Part shown: one piece after another, positions 33,864 through 43,581 of the stretch
Layout of the letters: each line of letters opens with the position of its first letter
Position numbering within the stretch: position 1 is the stretch's first letter
Origin: Cephalotus follicularis
Lineage: Eukaryota; Streptophyta; Magnoliopsida; Oxalidales; Cephalotaceae
Assembly: GCA_001972305.1 (NCBI GenBank)
Contig: BDDD01000345.1
Location: 508,466 to 572,465 of the forward strand
DNA length: 64,000 bases
Direction: 5' to 3'
Notes under the pieces: model-generated
What the model saw: the letters and a program-made list of their open reading frames with translations, nothing else
Told to the model about the DNA's origin: nothing
The model's database searches: none
Program-made: the position numbers and the translations under genes

Positions 33864-34692
33864 TAGAGCTGCAAACGAACTGAGTCCGTTAAGATTTTAT
33901 CGAGTTCAAGATCAAGTCGAGTTTTATGAGATTTTATCGAGTTCGAATCGAACTTTTTCGAACTCGAGTCGAGCTCAAGTTTTTAACGAGTTTAAAAATT
34001 TCTTGTTCGAGTTTGACTCGATGAGAAAAATAAGAGTTTGAACTAGATTTCGCTAATAATTGTTTTTATTTTCTTAAAAAAAACTAAAAGAATAATTAAA
34101 TTGAATATCAATCTTTCAATATTCTCAAATAATTTTTACAATTCATCAAACAACATAAAAATGTAAATCCGATATTATTCATCCATGCTCAATTTAGTTA
34201 ATTTTTAAAATGTTCTATATTGTATACTATATTGTATAAAAGGTATCTTATTGGATTTGTTTTTTTATAGATTAAAAAATGTATAGTATGTTGTACAAGA
34301 ACAAATTAAAATAATTAATAAAATAAAAAATCCATATAATTTACTGTATAAGAACAAATTTGAAAAATTAATAATAGAAAGGCAAAAAAATATATGTATT
34401 CATGTATAATTAATCTCTTAACAAGTCTCTAATTGAATTATAAACGAGTCTATAATTGAATTATTAACTATATTACAATCGAGTCCTTAACGATCTCTTA
34501 ACGAAATGTTCACGAACATTAACGAGTCCAGCTCATCAATGTTCAAACTTAGCTTATTAAGCTAACGAGCTTTAAAATCGTGTTCGTGTTCGTTCATTAA
34601 ACTTAATGAACGAACACGAACGAGTTTTTATCGACTTTTATCGAGTCGAGCTGCGAGCTGTTCACGAACGGCTTGGTTCATTTGCACCCCTA
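33864..34692. mobile_element. hAT-like non-autonomous element nested in the Mutator-like element
   Basis: The left end reads TAGAGCTGCAAACGAAC and the inverted right end TAGGGGTGCAAATGAACC. Flanking octamers ACAGTCAA (33856-33863) and CTAGTCAA (34693-34700) agree at 6 of 8. Subterminal regions are dense in TCGAG/CTCGA phrases on both sides (TTTTATCGAGTTC and inverted). This pattern of ends with many subterminal GAGCTCG-like words is typical of hAT-derived small elements. No transposase is present. Confidence 0.7.
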
Positions 34693-34869
34693 CTAGTCAA
34701 AACACGTTTATTGACTCTTTTAAGGGAACTAATAACAATTAGTTAACATAGGGACTTAAGTGTACTCTAAATTTAAATTTGTTCGTGCATTTGGACTGAA
34801 GTGTCGAATAGTGAACATAAAGAGATAAAAGTGCATGTACAAACCTCAAGGGTTTTTTAGTACTTTACC

Positions 34870-34878
34870 ATAAAGATT
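34870..34878. repeat. Right 9-bp target duplication of Mutator-like element
   Basis: ATAAAGATT; pairs with 32485-32493. Confidence 0.75.
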
Positions 34879-35747
34879 ATTAGTAAACAACAATAGAAGA
34901 ATTCTTTCATATTTATAGATATAGGGGACATAAATGATATGAATATAATAAATCTTTTCTAGGTCTATTTTAATAGTTATCTTTACATTTGCCCTTTGAC
35001 CCTCTTTCACCCCTAGAATGGGGTAAAGTGGGCTCTAAAGGAGCTATGAATTGAGTTGAGGAACCTCAATTTTCAATTTTAGATAAGAAAATTTTCCCTA
35101 TTGGTAACAAATAATCATCCATCAAGCAAGGAAAATCTCATTTTAAAAGCATTAAGATTCAAAGAAAGAAATGAAATGCATGATCCATTCTTCGCACCAA
35201 GACACTCAATATTGATATCTGCACATGCGCATTGGCTAATAGAGACATTTCATTCTATAACCTGGGCATGGGCATTAGTCAAAAGAGACAACGAAAGCAT
35301 TGTAGCTTTTAGGCAACCTCAAACAATTAAAAGAACCTCAATATTTGAGGGATAAGTTCCCTCAATTGTGATTGGGCAAGGATATAACTATTCGTCGGAC
35401 CTTGACTCGAGAAGCTGATGAGAATAACATAACTATAACTCTTGCAAGGGATAACTTTTTTAATTGGATGTTTTTTCTACATAAATGAGAAACTAGAAAT
35501 GTTGGGGGATGGAAATGAGGGAATGTCTGCAATACTCAGGTTTAGTTAGATACAATTTGTAGGGTGTTATAGCTTTATTGATCACTAAGCAGCCATGCAT
35601 GTTGTTGATATTGATTGAGTTTGTGGGACCTTCGCTGACTAAATAGGATGGCAATCCTACATGCACGCACTCATCAAAATGCCGCCTTGGTTCTGGACGA
35701 AGACTACCGCTCGAAAGAACAAAAGAGACTAAGTAAAACTCCAGATG
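34879..35747. other. Gene-free stretch left of element C
   Basis: No gene is seen. Between about 35040 and 35370 the ends GAGTTGAGGAACCTCAATTT and, inverted, CAATTGAGGGAACTTATCCC are loosely similar and could be a small inverted-repeat element, but no duplication was found. Confidence 0.35.
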
Positions 35748-36474
35748 CGGTAGAGGCCCGTAACGTCACCACAAACTCATTCAGTCTCTTAATTCATAAG
35801 TCGGGTACTAGTTAAGTCTATTCTATACAGTGAAAATCCATAAAAACTTTAAACTTTTTGAATATGTGCGTACATTCATTCGAATACTCTTAATTATCTA
35901 TTCAATTACTTATAATTTTTCCACAGATTCTTGACAATACATGCATATACATACAATCCCAATACACTTATACAAATCATTACTCTTCAGTCATTTCATA
36001 CATCTCATGACAAGTCTAAACATTAACTTTATTCATTACAAATCCTTACACAGTTGACAGTACTATCACACTAAACAAAACATCTTCCTTGAACCTATGC
36101 TCTATACAACTTTACCCTCAGTGATTGCCATATCCTTAACCACGACTACTTGCCCCTGCCTCATCTGAACCTGAACACAATATAGGTGCCCCATCCCGAA
36201 TGATGGGTTAGCCATATGACTAAGCAGGAAATAACAACATGCATAAATGAATGAATGAACAGGTATTGCCAGTACATATCTGCATGACATGACAATATGC
36301 ATGAACAGATATTGCATTTATACACATGTCATGTCATAATGCATGATAACAATTGTGGTTAACTGATTTATATATATAATCATCACATATCGGTATATAT
36401 ACAAATCGTTAACCTAAGCATACACTCATTTTCATACATCTATCAGACAAATAGAAGGTTAACCAATTCACTTG
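35748..36474 (-). mobile_element. 3' end piece of the 3' LTR of element C
   Basis: About 300 bp here (35750-36055) match 52330-52630, the end of the 5' LTR of element C, closely. The rest matches the inverse of 28480-28710 in the solo LTR (shared phrase CGAATGATGGGT). The segment is therefore the terminal piece of a minus-strand LTR whose other pieces are at 46327-47011 and 49905-50686. The last bases of the LTR appear to be lost at the left. Confidence 0.7.
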
Positions 36475-36678
36475 AGTAGAAATCCCGTTCAACACTCTAA
36501 GTCTAAGCATATTGAAATTAGACATCATTTTCTTAGAGATCATGTTGAAAAGGGTGATATTTTCCTTGAATATATTGACACTTTGAACCAAGTTGCAGAT
36601 ATATTCACGAAGCCGCTGGACAATGAAAGATTCTGCACATTGCGGAGAGAGCTAGGTATGCAAAATCCTTCCTAACTC
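36475..36678 (+). pseudogene. pol: RNase H tail of a SIRE-type Ty1/copia element
   Basis: The frame reads HSKSKHIEIRHHFLRDHVEK and then NQVADIFTKPLDNERFCTLR, the highly conserved C-terminal end of copia RNase H. Everything upstream of this point is cut off, so only about the last 65 residues of Pol remain. It is followed 385 bp later by an extra ORF and then a 3' LTR, the SIRE-type layout. Confidence 0.9.
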
Positions 36679-36890
36679 ATTATATGTACAATTGTGATGC
36701 TTTATGAATTTTTGATTGATTTGATTGAAAATTATTTTCAAAATTCATCATGCATTTAAACATTGAGTTTTTAACTCAATGACACATATTAGCTCATGTA
36801 CCTAGGTTGCTATTAGTCCATAATAGTTAACCAAAGGTTTGCAAATCATTTGGATAGGCAATTTTCTGCATTTCCATTTTCTGCAGAAAA

Positions 36891-36940
36891 CAGCCGACTG
36901 GACAAACTGTCCAGTCGACTGCCTGCCATCCAGTCGACTG
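36891..36940. repeat. Phased palindromic word array 6, copia internal region
   Basis: Words start at 36891 (CAGCCGACTG), 36912 (CAGTCGACTG) and 36931 (CAGTCGACTG), intervals 21 and 19 bp. This small array lies between the pol end and the extra ORF, outside any LTR. Confidence 0.8.
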
Positions 36941-37062
36941 CCATTAGTGGCTTGCGATGATCAGGGTTTTAATACCCGAATTTCCCCTGCCTCTCTCACT
37001 TCTCTCAACTTTTAAAACGTGCAAAACCCTAAATACTCTCAAATCCGAACCTGTTATCTTCA

Positions 37063-38204
37063 ATGGGACCAAAGAGACAAAAGCATTTGGCTTCTAGGCA
37101 ACCAAGGGCCTCACAAGTGGAGCTAGACTACGACAATACACTCTTTCTCTCCAAAGAGAAAGAGATGAGGTATAACTCAATTTTTAGCTCCGTTAAGTTA
37201 CATTTTGAGAAATGGTTATCTAGGGATGTTCTTATTAGCAATCAAGCCATTGTCATGACTTGGTTAGAAACTATGGGTTGGTTTGATTACCTTTGCTCAT
37301 CTCATGTCATATACCCTAGATTAGTGAAGTTGTTTTATGCTAATTTAGAGTCTTCCACAATTCCTTTGTTTTAGGCACTCCTATATCAATTACTCCTGAT
37401 TTGATAGCCGAAACCTTAGGAATTCCTAATGTCGGCATTACTCATTTTAATGACATTGGAAAAACGGAGGCCCTAGGAATTTGTTTAGAACAACCAAATG
37501 TTAATCCTCTTATGAATGTGACTAGCAGTCATTTGCCTATTGCCTCTAGGATCATTCTACTACTTGTAACAAACACATTCCTCCCAAGAGAAGGCTCGCA
37601 CACTCTTCCTTCCGAGCGAGACCTTAAATTCGTTGCATGTGTCAAGAATGGAACTCAAATAAACCTTTCTTACCTTATTGTCAACCACTTATTGTCTAGA
37701 CCAAATCACACTCCTTATCCTATGCTTCTCAGTAGGATCATTATGGTAGTTCTTGCATCACTTAACATTGATATTCCTGATGATGAGCAATGTGTCAAAC
37801 CTTCCCATAAGCAGTTGGTGAATAAGGCTGGTCTTAGACTTTGTAACATTAGATTTGAGGATGGTGAGTGGGTCAAGTTACAAGGCGGGGGTAGAGAGAA
37901 AATGAGAGAGCAAGCCAATGTAAGAGCAGGAGATTATGAGGATGATGATGAGGACGATACTCAGCAGTTTGAGGTGCGTCCGAGTGTTGGCCCGAGCAGC
38001 AGCAGCAGCAGGCCTACCCTGGAGTCACTTCAGGCTAGGATGGATCTTGCTCAGGCCGACATCGAATATCTCAAAGGGCAAATGAACCAGTTTAGTGAAG
38101 GTCCAGCCAATATCCTTCAGGGTCAAGCCGATCTCCTTCAGGGACAAGCAAATATCATTCAGATGTTCCAAAATGCTTTTCCTCAGCACCCTCCTCCCTC
38201 TTGA
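37063..38204 (+). pseudogene. Extra (env-like) ORF of a SIRE-type copia element, one frameshift
   Basis: SIRE/Maximus-type copia elements often carry an extra ORF between pol and the 3' LTR; its role is unknown. Part one (37063-37374) starts MGPKRQKHLASRQPRA and contains KLHFEKWLSRDVL and LVKLFYANLESS. Part two (readable from about 37370, first Met 37401) continues with LGIPNVGITHF and ends in a Gln-rich tail of repeated units (ILQGQADLLQGQANIIQ) after an acidic segment. The parts are in different frames, so there is a frameshift near 37350-37370. No signal peptide or membrane segment is evident, so the env label is not supported by what I see. Confidence 0.8.
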
Positions 38205-38576
38205 GCTACATTTGCATCTCTTGTGTTTTTATTGTATTCTCAAACTTTGCTTATGTATTGTCTTTCTTCAAATTTAGATGAGTGGTGTAAAAGACTATGT
38301 GGAAATGTACTTGATGTTTTTAAGTACTTAATGTTAAAATGCTTTGATCTTTAATGTTTTGGGTTACATGAATGTGGTTTATGAAATTGATGGTTTATGT
38401 GTTGAATGCCAAAGTGTTTTAATGTTTATTGTTTTGTGTTGTGATGAATGGATATGGTTCCTCTTATTGTTTTAATCTTATTGTTAAAAATGAATATGTA
38501 TGCATATGTTGAGGGGGAGCTCTTCAATCCATGCTTTGATTAAGGAGGAGCTTCCATTTCTCTTTTTGTTGTTTGA

Positions 38577-38594
38577 CAAAAAGGGGGAGAAATA
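38577..38594 (+). other. Polypurine-tract-like copy upstream of the true tract
   Basis: AAAAAGGGGGAGAAAT is nearly identical to the tract at 38833-38846. Repeated AAAGGGGGAG phrases before the 3' LTR are a SIRE-like habit. Confidence 0.6.
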
Positions 38595-38832
38595 TCATTT
38601 TGCATTGCACATTGCACATTGCATTGAAGTTGAAAGCTTGCATAAATGAAGTTACATGACATGGGGGACAAAATTGCATATTGGTGAGATGAGTTATAAT
38701 CTTGTATTGAGCAAGTGTGTCTTGATATGTCATATGCTTTGGTTAAGACAAAATTGATAAAATTGGACTTTGAACTAAAAATGGTTAAGTTTGTCAAGAT
38801 TTATGCAAAATATGCATGTTTTGTCAATCATC

Positions 38833-38846
38833 AAAAAGGGGGAGAT
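38833..38846 (+). promoter_or_regulatory. Polypurine tract of the SIRE-type element
   Basis: AAAAAGGGGGAGAT directly precedes TGTTGG at 38847, the usual copia LTR start. Confidence 0.85.
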
Positions 38847-39005
38847 TGTTGGCCTTTGCCACCCCGATTAATTGCATTACCATATGTTATTTTGATGATT
38901 AACAAACATAGATTAATTGTATTCATAATTCTATGAGTTATAACTTCATATACTCAATTGATTTCATGTCCAAAGTTGTGCCAAGATCATTTCTGCAGGT
39001 ACAGG
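38847..39005 (+). mobile_element. 3' LTR start of the SIRE-type copia element, truncated
   Basis: The LTR begins TGTTGGCCTTTGCCACCCC and contains TTTTGATGATTAACAAAC, a phrase typical of SIRE LTRs. It is cut at or inside word array 7. To the right the sequence belongs to a minus-strand Tekay LTR. The exact fusion point cannot be fixed because words are common to both. Confidence 0.75.
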
Positions 39006-39011
39006 GCAATC

Positions 39012-39182
39012 CAGCCGACTGGCAAGCAATCCAGTCGACTGCCCAAGGTTGAGTAGTCGACTGCCATAGGTTGTGTAGCCGACTGGTTCTTCAACCAAGC
39101 AGTCGACTTTTCTGGGTAACATTGCATGCGCAGTCGACTGTTATTACATGCCAGTCGACTGCTTTAATTGAGCAGTCGGCTG
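39012..39182. repeat. Phased palindromic word array 7, copia/gypsy LTR junction
   Basis: Words start at 39012, 39032, 39054, 39076, 39100, 39131, 39152 and 39173; intervals are 20, 22, 22, 24, 31, 21 and 21 bp. Variants include CAGCCGACTG, TAGTCGACTG and CAGTCGGCTG. The array lies 165 bp from the copia LTR start and at the far end of the Tekay 3' LTR. Confidence 0.85.
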
Positions 39183-40329
39183 CTCTGGGCTGGACAGTGA
39201 CAATAACTCACTGTTAATCCATCCTACACTCAATTGGAACTTATCCACACGCATTTCAAATATCAGAATAACACCAATAATCATACATTGGTCTAAAACA
39301 CAACTCAATTCATGCATTATTCACTGTTTTTATCATGATTCAAATGACATCCAAATATGGCCTTGCATGAAAACCATTCCAATTCTCCATTCAAAATTCA
39401 TTAAGCATGCTAGGTCATCTATCAACAATAACCACAACAACAATACTGTAATCCACAGCCAAAACAACTATACCATTCATTTATAATCATTGTCCTTAAA
39501 CTCAAAGTGCATGCATGAATTCTCTACCACTACCCCTACCTTTGATTTCAAGTTAGAAATCAAAAGTCCACCTCTTTGTGTCTCCTTTCCAGTATCTTTG
39601 AGCCACCCAGTAGCTCCAAGAACCGTCCAGCAGCTTCAATCCAAGCTCCAAGCTTTAACAATGGAGGATCCTATCACTTCCTCACTATTTCTCACTCAAA
39701 TTCTCACTATCTTGGCTCTCAAACTCTCTGGTTCTTTCTTATCAGATTGTAGGGTGAGAGAGACGAAGGGCAGGAAGCATATATGCAGTCTCCTCTCCTT
39801 CAACCCCTTTGCATGGCATAAAAGCCCATTTCTCTCACAATCATTTGCATGCTCACCCACATGTCCCATTTTCTCTTCCTCTTTGTCTTTGCAGGTCCTG
39901 GCGTGGTGGTGCATGCTCAACACGTCTTGTTTATCATCAGATGGCACCTGCAAGTTGTCTTATCAATGGCTGCATGTGATCTCTATCACATGTAACAGAA
40001 CAGGGCACGATCACGTCGGCTGCCTTTCCCTGGCAGTCGGCTGCCTCACCCGGCAGTCCATTTCCAAGTGTCACAACAGTTGGCCAGTCGACTGGTTCCT
40101 CACGCCAGTCGACTGCCTCCCCCTTTAGTCCAACAGTCGGCTGGTATATCTCACCAGTCGGCTGTCCAGGCCAAAAATCTCCACAATTATACTTAGAATC
40201 ACACTTCTAAATGCTCTAAGTTAACTTGAATTCAAGGTATCAACCAGGAAATTCCCCTTTTATTAATTCAAGGTAAAGATTACATCGAGGATTACAATAA
40301 TACATGAAATTGAATTTTCGGGCGTTACA
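39183..40329 (-). mobile_element. 3' LTR of the autonomous Tekay element (minus), truncated
   Basis: On the minus strand the LTR begins TGTAACGCCCGAAAATTC at 40329, directly after the polypurine tract. The first 290 bp match the right part of the 5' LTR (46037-46326) with about seven differences by eye. It contains word array 8 near its start and a pyrimidine-rich stretch around 39550-39900. The terminal GGTGTGACA end is missing; the LTR fuses with a copia LTR at array 7. A 212-codon plus-strand frame (39490-40128) lies antisense within it and is rejected as a gene. Confidence 0.85.
40034..40164. repeat. Phased palindromic word array 8 (3' LTR of Tekay element)
   Basis: Clear words start at 40034, 40085, 40106, 40134 and 40155; weaker ones near 40013 and 40054. 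The pairs 40085/40106 and 40134/40155 are 21 bp apart. The 5' LTR copy has the same array at 46082, 46103, 46131 and 46152. Confidence 0.85.
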
Positions 40330-40365
40330 ATCCTCCCTCCTTCAAAGAAATTCGTCCTCGAATTT
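40330..40365 (-). promoter_or_regulatory. Polypurine tract of the Tekay element
   Basis: On the minus strand: AATTCGAGGACGAATTTCTT, then TGAAGGAGGGAGGAT, right before the LTR. The same phrase precedes the 3' LTR of element B, showing close kinship. Confidence 0.88.
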
Positions 40366-40372
40366 ACATATA

Positions 40373-40894
40373 CTAAAACAAATGCGGGTAACGCTCTCGG
40401 ATATCATCCTCGCATTCCCAAGTTGCTTCATCTGGCCGATGAAACTGCCACTGAACCTTTACCATCGGAATGGTTCTGTTCCTCAAAACTTGTGTCTTCC
40501 GATCCAAAATTCTCACGGGTGACTCCTCGCAGGAAAGATCATCCCTCACCGTAACCGTGTCATAATCCAAGACATGTGATGGATATCGGATATAACCTCG
40601 TAGCATCGATACATGGAGGACATCATGTACACTCGACAATGTAGGAGGCAAGGCTAGCTGATAAGCTACCTCCCCAACCCTCTCCAGAATCTCAAAAGGA
40701 CCAATATAGCGTGGCGCTAACTTGCCCTTCTTCCCGAATCTTTGCACCCCTTTCCATGGAGATATCTTCAAAAACACGTGATCTCCGACATTGAAGGTTA
40801 AAGGCCTTCTCTTCACACTATCGACATAGCTCTTCTGTCGACTCTGTGCCGCTAGCAATTTTTCCTTGATGAATTTGACTTTGTCCGAAATCTC
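40373..40894 (-). pseudogene. pol: Integrase C-terminal (GPY/F) and chromodomain, Tekay element
   Basis: This is the last part of the polyprotein. It contains LTFNVGDHVFLKISPWKG and KLAPRYIGPFEILERVGEVA, the GPY/F module of integrase, followed by VHDVLHVSMLRGY and a chromodomain-like end (PVRILDRKTQVLRNRTIPMV, then WECEDDIRERYPHLF). The chromodomain is the mark of chromoviruses and is thought to steer integration to particular chromatin. An in-frame TAG at 40895-40897, where CAG is likely, cuts it off from the rest of integrase. The frame is otherwise open. Confidence 0.9.
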
Positions 40895-40897
40895 CTA

Positions 40898-42495
40898 CAC
40901 CAAATCCGACCCAAGCAATGGTCGTTCCCCAACCTCGTCCCAACAGACAGGTGACCTACACTTTCTCCCATACAGTGCCTCGTATGGAGCCATACCAATA
41001 CTCGAGTGATAGCTGTTATTGTACGAAAACTCTATCAGAGGGATATGGTCTTCCCAGGTTCCACCAAAATCGATCACACAAGCCCGAAGCATGTCCTCCA
41101 AGGTTTGTATGGTACGCTCTGATTGTCCGTCTGTCTGAGGGTGGAAAGCAGTACTGAGATTCAATCTGGTTTCGAAGGCTGTCTGGAATCTCTTCCAGAA
41201 GTTGGAAGTGAAGATCGAATCCCTGTCGTAAACAATGCTCACCGGAACACCGTGCCGCCTTACAATCTCCTTCACATACAATCGAGCCAACTTGCTCGCA
41301 GAATCAGTGACATGTGTGGGCAGGAAGTGTGCTGATTTGGTGAGTCTATCAATAATAACCCACACGGCATTATGACGATGCCTAGTCAGTGGAAATCCAT
41401 AAACAAAGTCCATCGTGATGCGTTCCCATTTCCACTCTGCCACTGGTAATGACTGTAACAGTCCCGCAGGTCTTTGGTGCTCGGCCTTGACCCTCTGGCA
41501 AGTCAAACACTTCGCGACATATTCAGCAATCTCGCGCTTCATACCAGGCCACCAATAAGTTTTCTTCATGTCTTGGTACATCTTGGTGCTACCAGGATGG
41601 ATACTGTACAGAGATTTATGAGCCCCGCGGAGTAACTCATCCTTCAGTCTCAGTTCACTTGGAAGACATACACGTCCCCGATATCTCAAAATACCATCAG
41701 CATACACGCTAAATTCGGATCCCGAGCCCAGGTTCTCCCGAATCCGCTGTAACTCTGGATCATGTGGTTGTGCATCTCTGATGTGATCAAGTAACACTGG
41801 CTGTACTCGCATGTCGGCTAGAAAGATCCCCGATGACTGATTGAACGGAGACCACTCTTGGAAGTCTTCTAACATCTTCCATTGCGACACCATTGTACTA
41901 GCAACCATAGCCTTGTGGCTTAAGGCATCAGCGACTACATTCGCTTTCCCCGGGTGGTACTGGATACTGCAGTCATAATCATTAAAGAACTCTACCCACC
42001 TGCGTTGTCTCATGTTCAGGGTGTCCTGACAGAACAGGTACCTTAAACTTTTGTGATCGGTAAAGATCTCAAACTGCGCCCCATAAAGATAGTGTCTCCA
42101 CTTCTGAAGGGCGAAGATAATAGCTGCAAGTTCAAGGTTGTGAGTCAGGTAATTTTCTTCATACGGCTTCAGCTTCCTAGAAGCATAAGCAATCACCTTT
42201 CCTCGCTGCATCAGCACACAACCCAAGCCCTTACCCGATGCATCGCTATAAACTGCAAAGCCCTCATTACCCTCGGGTAATGCCAAGATAGGAGCGGAAA
42301 CCAACCAATCCTTCAGTTCACGGAAACTAGCTTCGCAATCATCATCCCAGACAAACATGGTCTTCTTCTGTGTCAATCTAGTCAAGGGCTCAGCTACCCT
42401 TGAAAAGTTCTGTATAAACCTCAGGTAATAGCCTGTCAAGCCCAGAAAACTGCGTACCTCCGTCACATTCCTCGGCTGTGGCCAATTCGTACCAC
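40898..42495 (-). pseudogene. pol: RNase H and integrase core, Tekay element
   Basis: The 523-codon open frame (40895-42466) carries the RT connection and RNase H with D75 (VYSDASGKGLG), E112, D137 (FTDHKS) and D180 (NVVADALS). The integrase zinc finger has H283, H290, C320 and C323 (KCLTCQ). The catalytic core has D353 (TMDFVYGF), D414 (SIVYDRDSIF) and E450 (HPQTDGQSERT), the D-D-35-E spacing. All catalytic residues are present. The frame is separated from RT by a one-base-type frameshift near 42490 and from the C-terminal part by a TAG stop. It would have removed RNA from hybrids and joined DNA to the chromosome. Confidence 0.92.
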
Positions 42496-42900
42496 CTCTG
42501 TCTTTGACGGATCCACCGCCAAACCTTCCCCAGATACAATGTGACCAAGAAAGATCACATGGTCAATCCAAAATTCACACTTACTGAATTTGGCATACAG
42601 CTGGTGCTCTCGGAGTATCTGCAAAGCCAACCTCATATGGCAAGCATGCTCCTCCTCACTCCTCGAGTATACAAGTACGTCGTCAATAAACACAACGACA
42701 AACTGGTCCAGATATGGTCGAAACACATCGTTCATCAATGACATGAACGTAGCCGGTGCATTGGTGACACCAAAAGGCATCACAAGGAACTCATAGTGAC
42801 CGTATCTTGTCCAGAAAGCAGTCTTCTCAATATCTCCTTCCCTTACCCTCAACTGGTGATAACCTGACCTCAAATCAAGCTTCGAGAACACTCGCGTTCC
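42463..42900 (-). pseudogene. pol: Reverse transcriptase palm, Tekay element
   Basis: The frame reads [15 protein letters not shown] and [18 protein letters not shown], followed by [11 protein letters not shown], the active-site motif with the two Asp at residues 70-71. [20 protein letters not shown] follows. The frame ends out of register near 42490, where reading one base further restores [16 protein letters not shown]. It is split from the N-terminal RT by a TAA stop at 42901-42903 where CAA is expected (DLFDQL then VFSKL). Confidence 0.92.
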
Positions 42901-43581
42901 TTACAACTGGTCGAACAAATCCTCGATGTGAGGTAAAGGATACTTGTTGTTAATCATTGCCTTGTTCAACATTCTGTAGTCGATGTAGAGCCTCATCGAC
43001 CCATCCTTCTTCTTGACAAACAGTGCACCCCACGGTGAAACATTGGGTCGAATGAAACCCTTATCGATCAGGTCCTGTAACTGCAATTTCAGCTCTCTCA
43101 ATTCTGCAGGAGCCATTCTATACGGTGGTTTAGAAATAGGAGCTGTACCTGGTATAAGATCAATGACAAACTCCATATTTCTCCTCGGTGGCAAAGATCC
43201 CAAGTCATCCGGAAATACATCTGGGAAGTCACATACCACTGGGATCTCCTCCAGGCTCAAGCCCTTCTCCTTCCTCCGGTCAATTACATAAGCAAGATAC
43301 CCTTCACATCCTTTCTCGAGATACTTCGACGCACGGATGAAGGATACAATCGATGTAGAAAACCCCTTGTCTCCCTTAAACTGGAAGGTAGTACCATCGG
43401 GCAAACAAAAATCAACCGTCTTGCTGTAGCAGTCCATGTAAGCATGATGTGCTGACAGCCAATCCATCCCCAAAATAATATCAAAGTCGCGGATAGGCAA
43501 TACTATCAAATCCGCATACAAGGAAATGCCCGCCATAGACATCTCACAACCCCTATATACAGTATCTGTATACATGGAAGC
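42901..43581 (-). pseudogene. pol: Protease end and reverse transcriptase fingers, Tekay element
   Basis: The open frame begins with the protease C-terminal half ([20 protein letters not shown], the typical ILGMDWL motif) and passes through the linker ([16 protein letters not shown]) into RT ([40 protein letters not shown]). It is in the same frame as gag and as the next RT piece and is bounded by stops at 43582-43584 (TGA) and 42901-42903 (TAA). One continuous gag-pol frame is therefore interrupted only by single codon changes here. Confidence 0.92.

Larger units (their letters stand above)
32494..34869. mobile_element. Mutator-like element, 2.4 kb, non-autonomous
   Basis: The left end, from GGTAAAGTCCTAAAAAGC, and the inverted right end, from GGTAAAGTACTAAAAAAC, form diverged terminal inverted repeats of at least 35 bp continuing with similar wording. 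Nine-base flanking duplications support a Mutator-like origin. No transposase is readable. The inside holds CT-rich sequence (32640-32905), a 75-codon frame at 33122-33349 that could be captured coding DNA but is unrecognised, a 23-bp C run (33554-33576) and a nested hAT-like element (33864-34692). Confidence 0.7.

Noticed and set aside
37063..38204. Envelope glycoprotein
   Set aside because: No signal peptide, membrane anchor or cysteine-rich ectodomain is visible; only its position resembles an env gene.
39490..40128. 212-codon plus-strand reading frame
   Set aside because: It lies antisense in the Tekay 3' LTR, spans word array 8 and a pyrimidine-rich tract, and has no domain; it is a chance frame.
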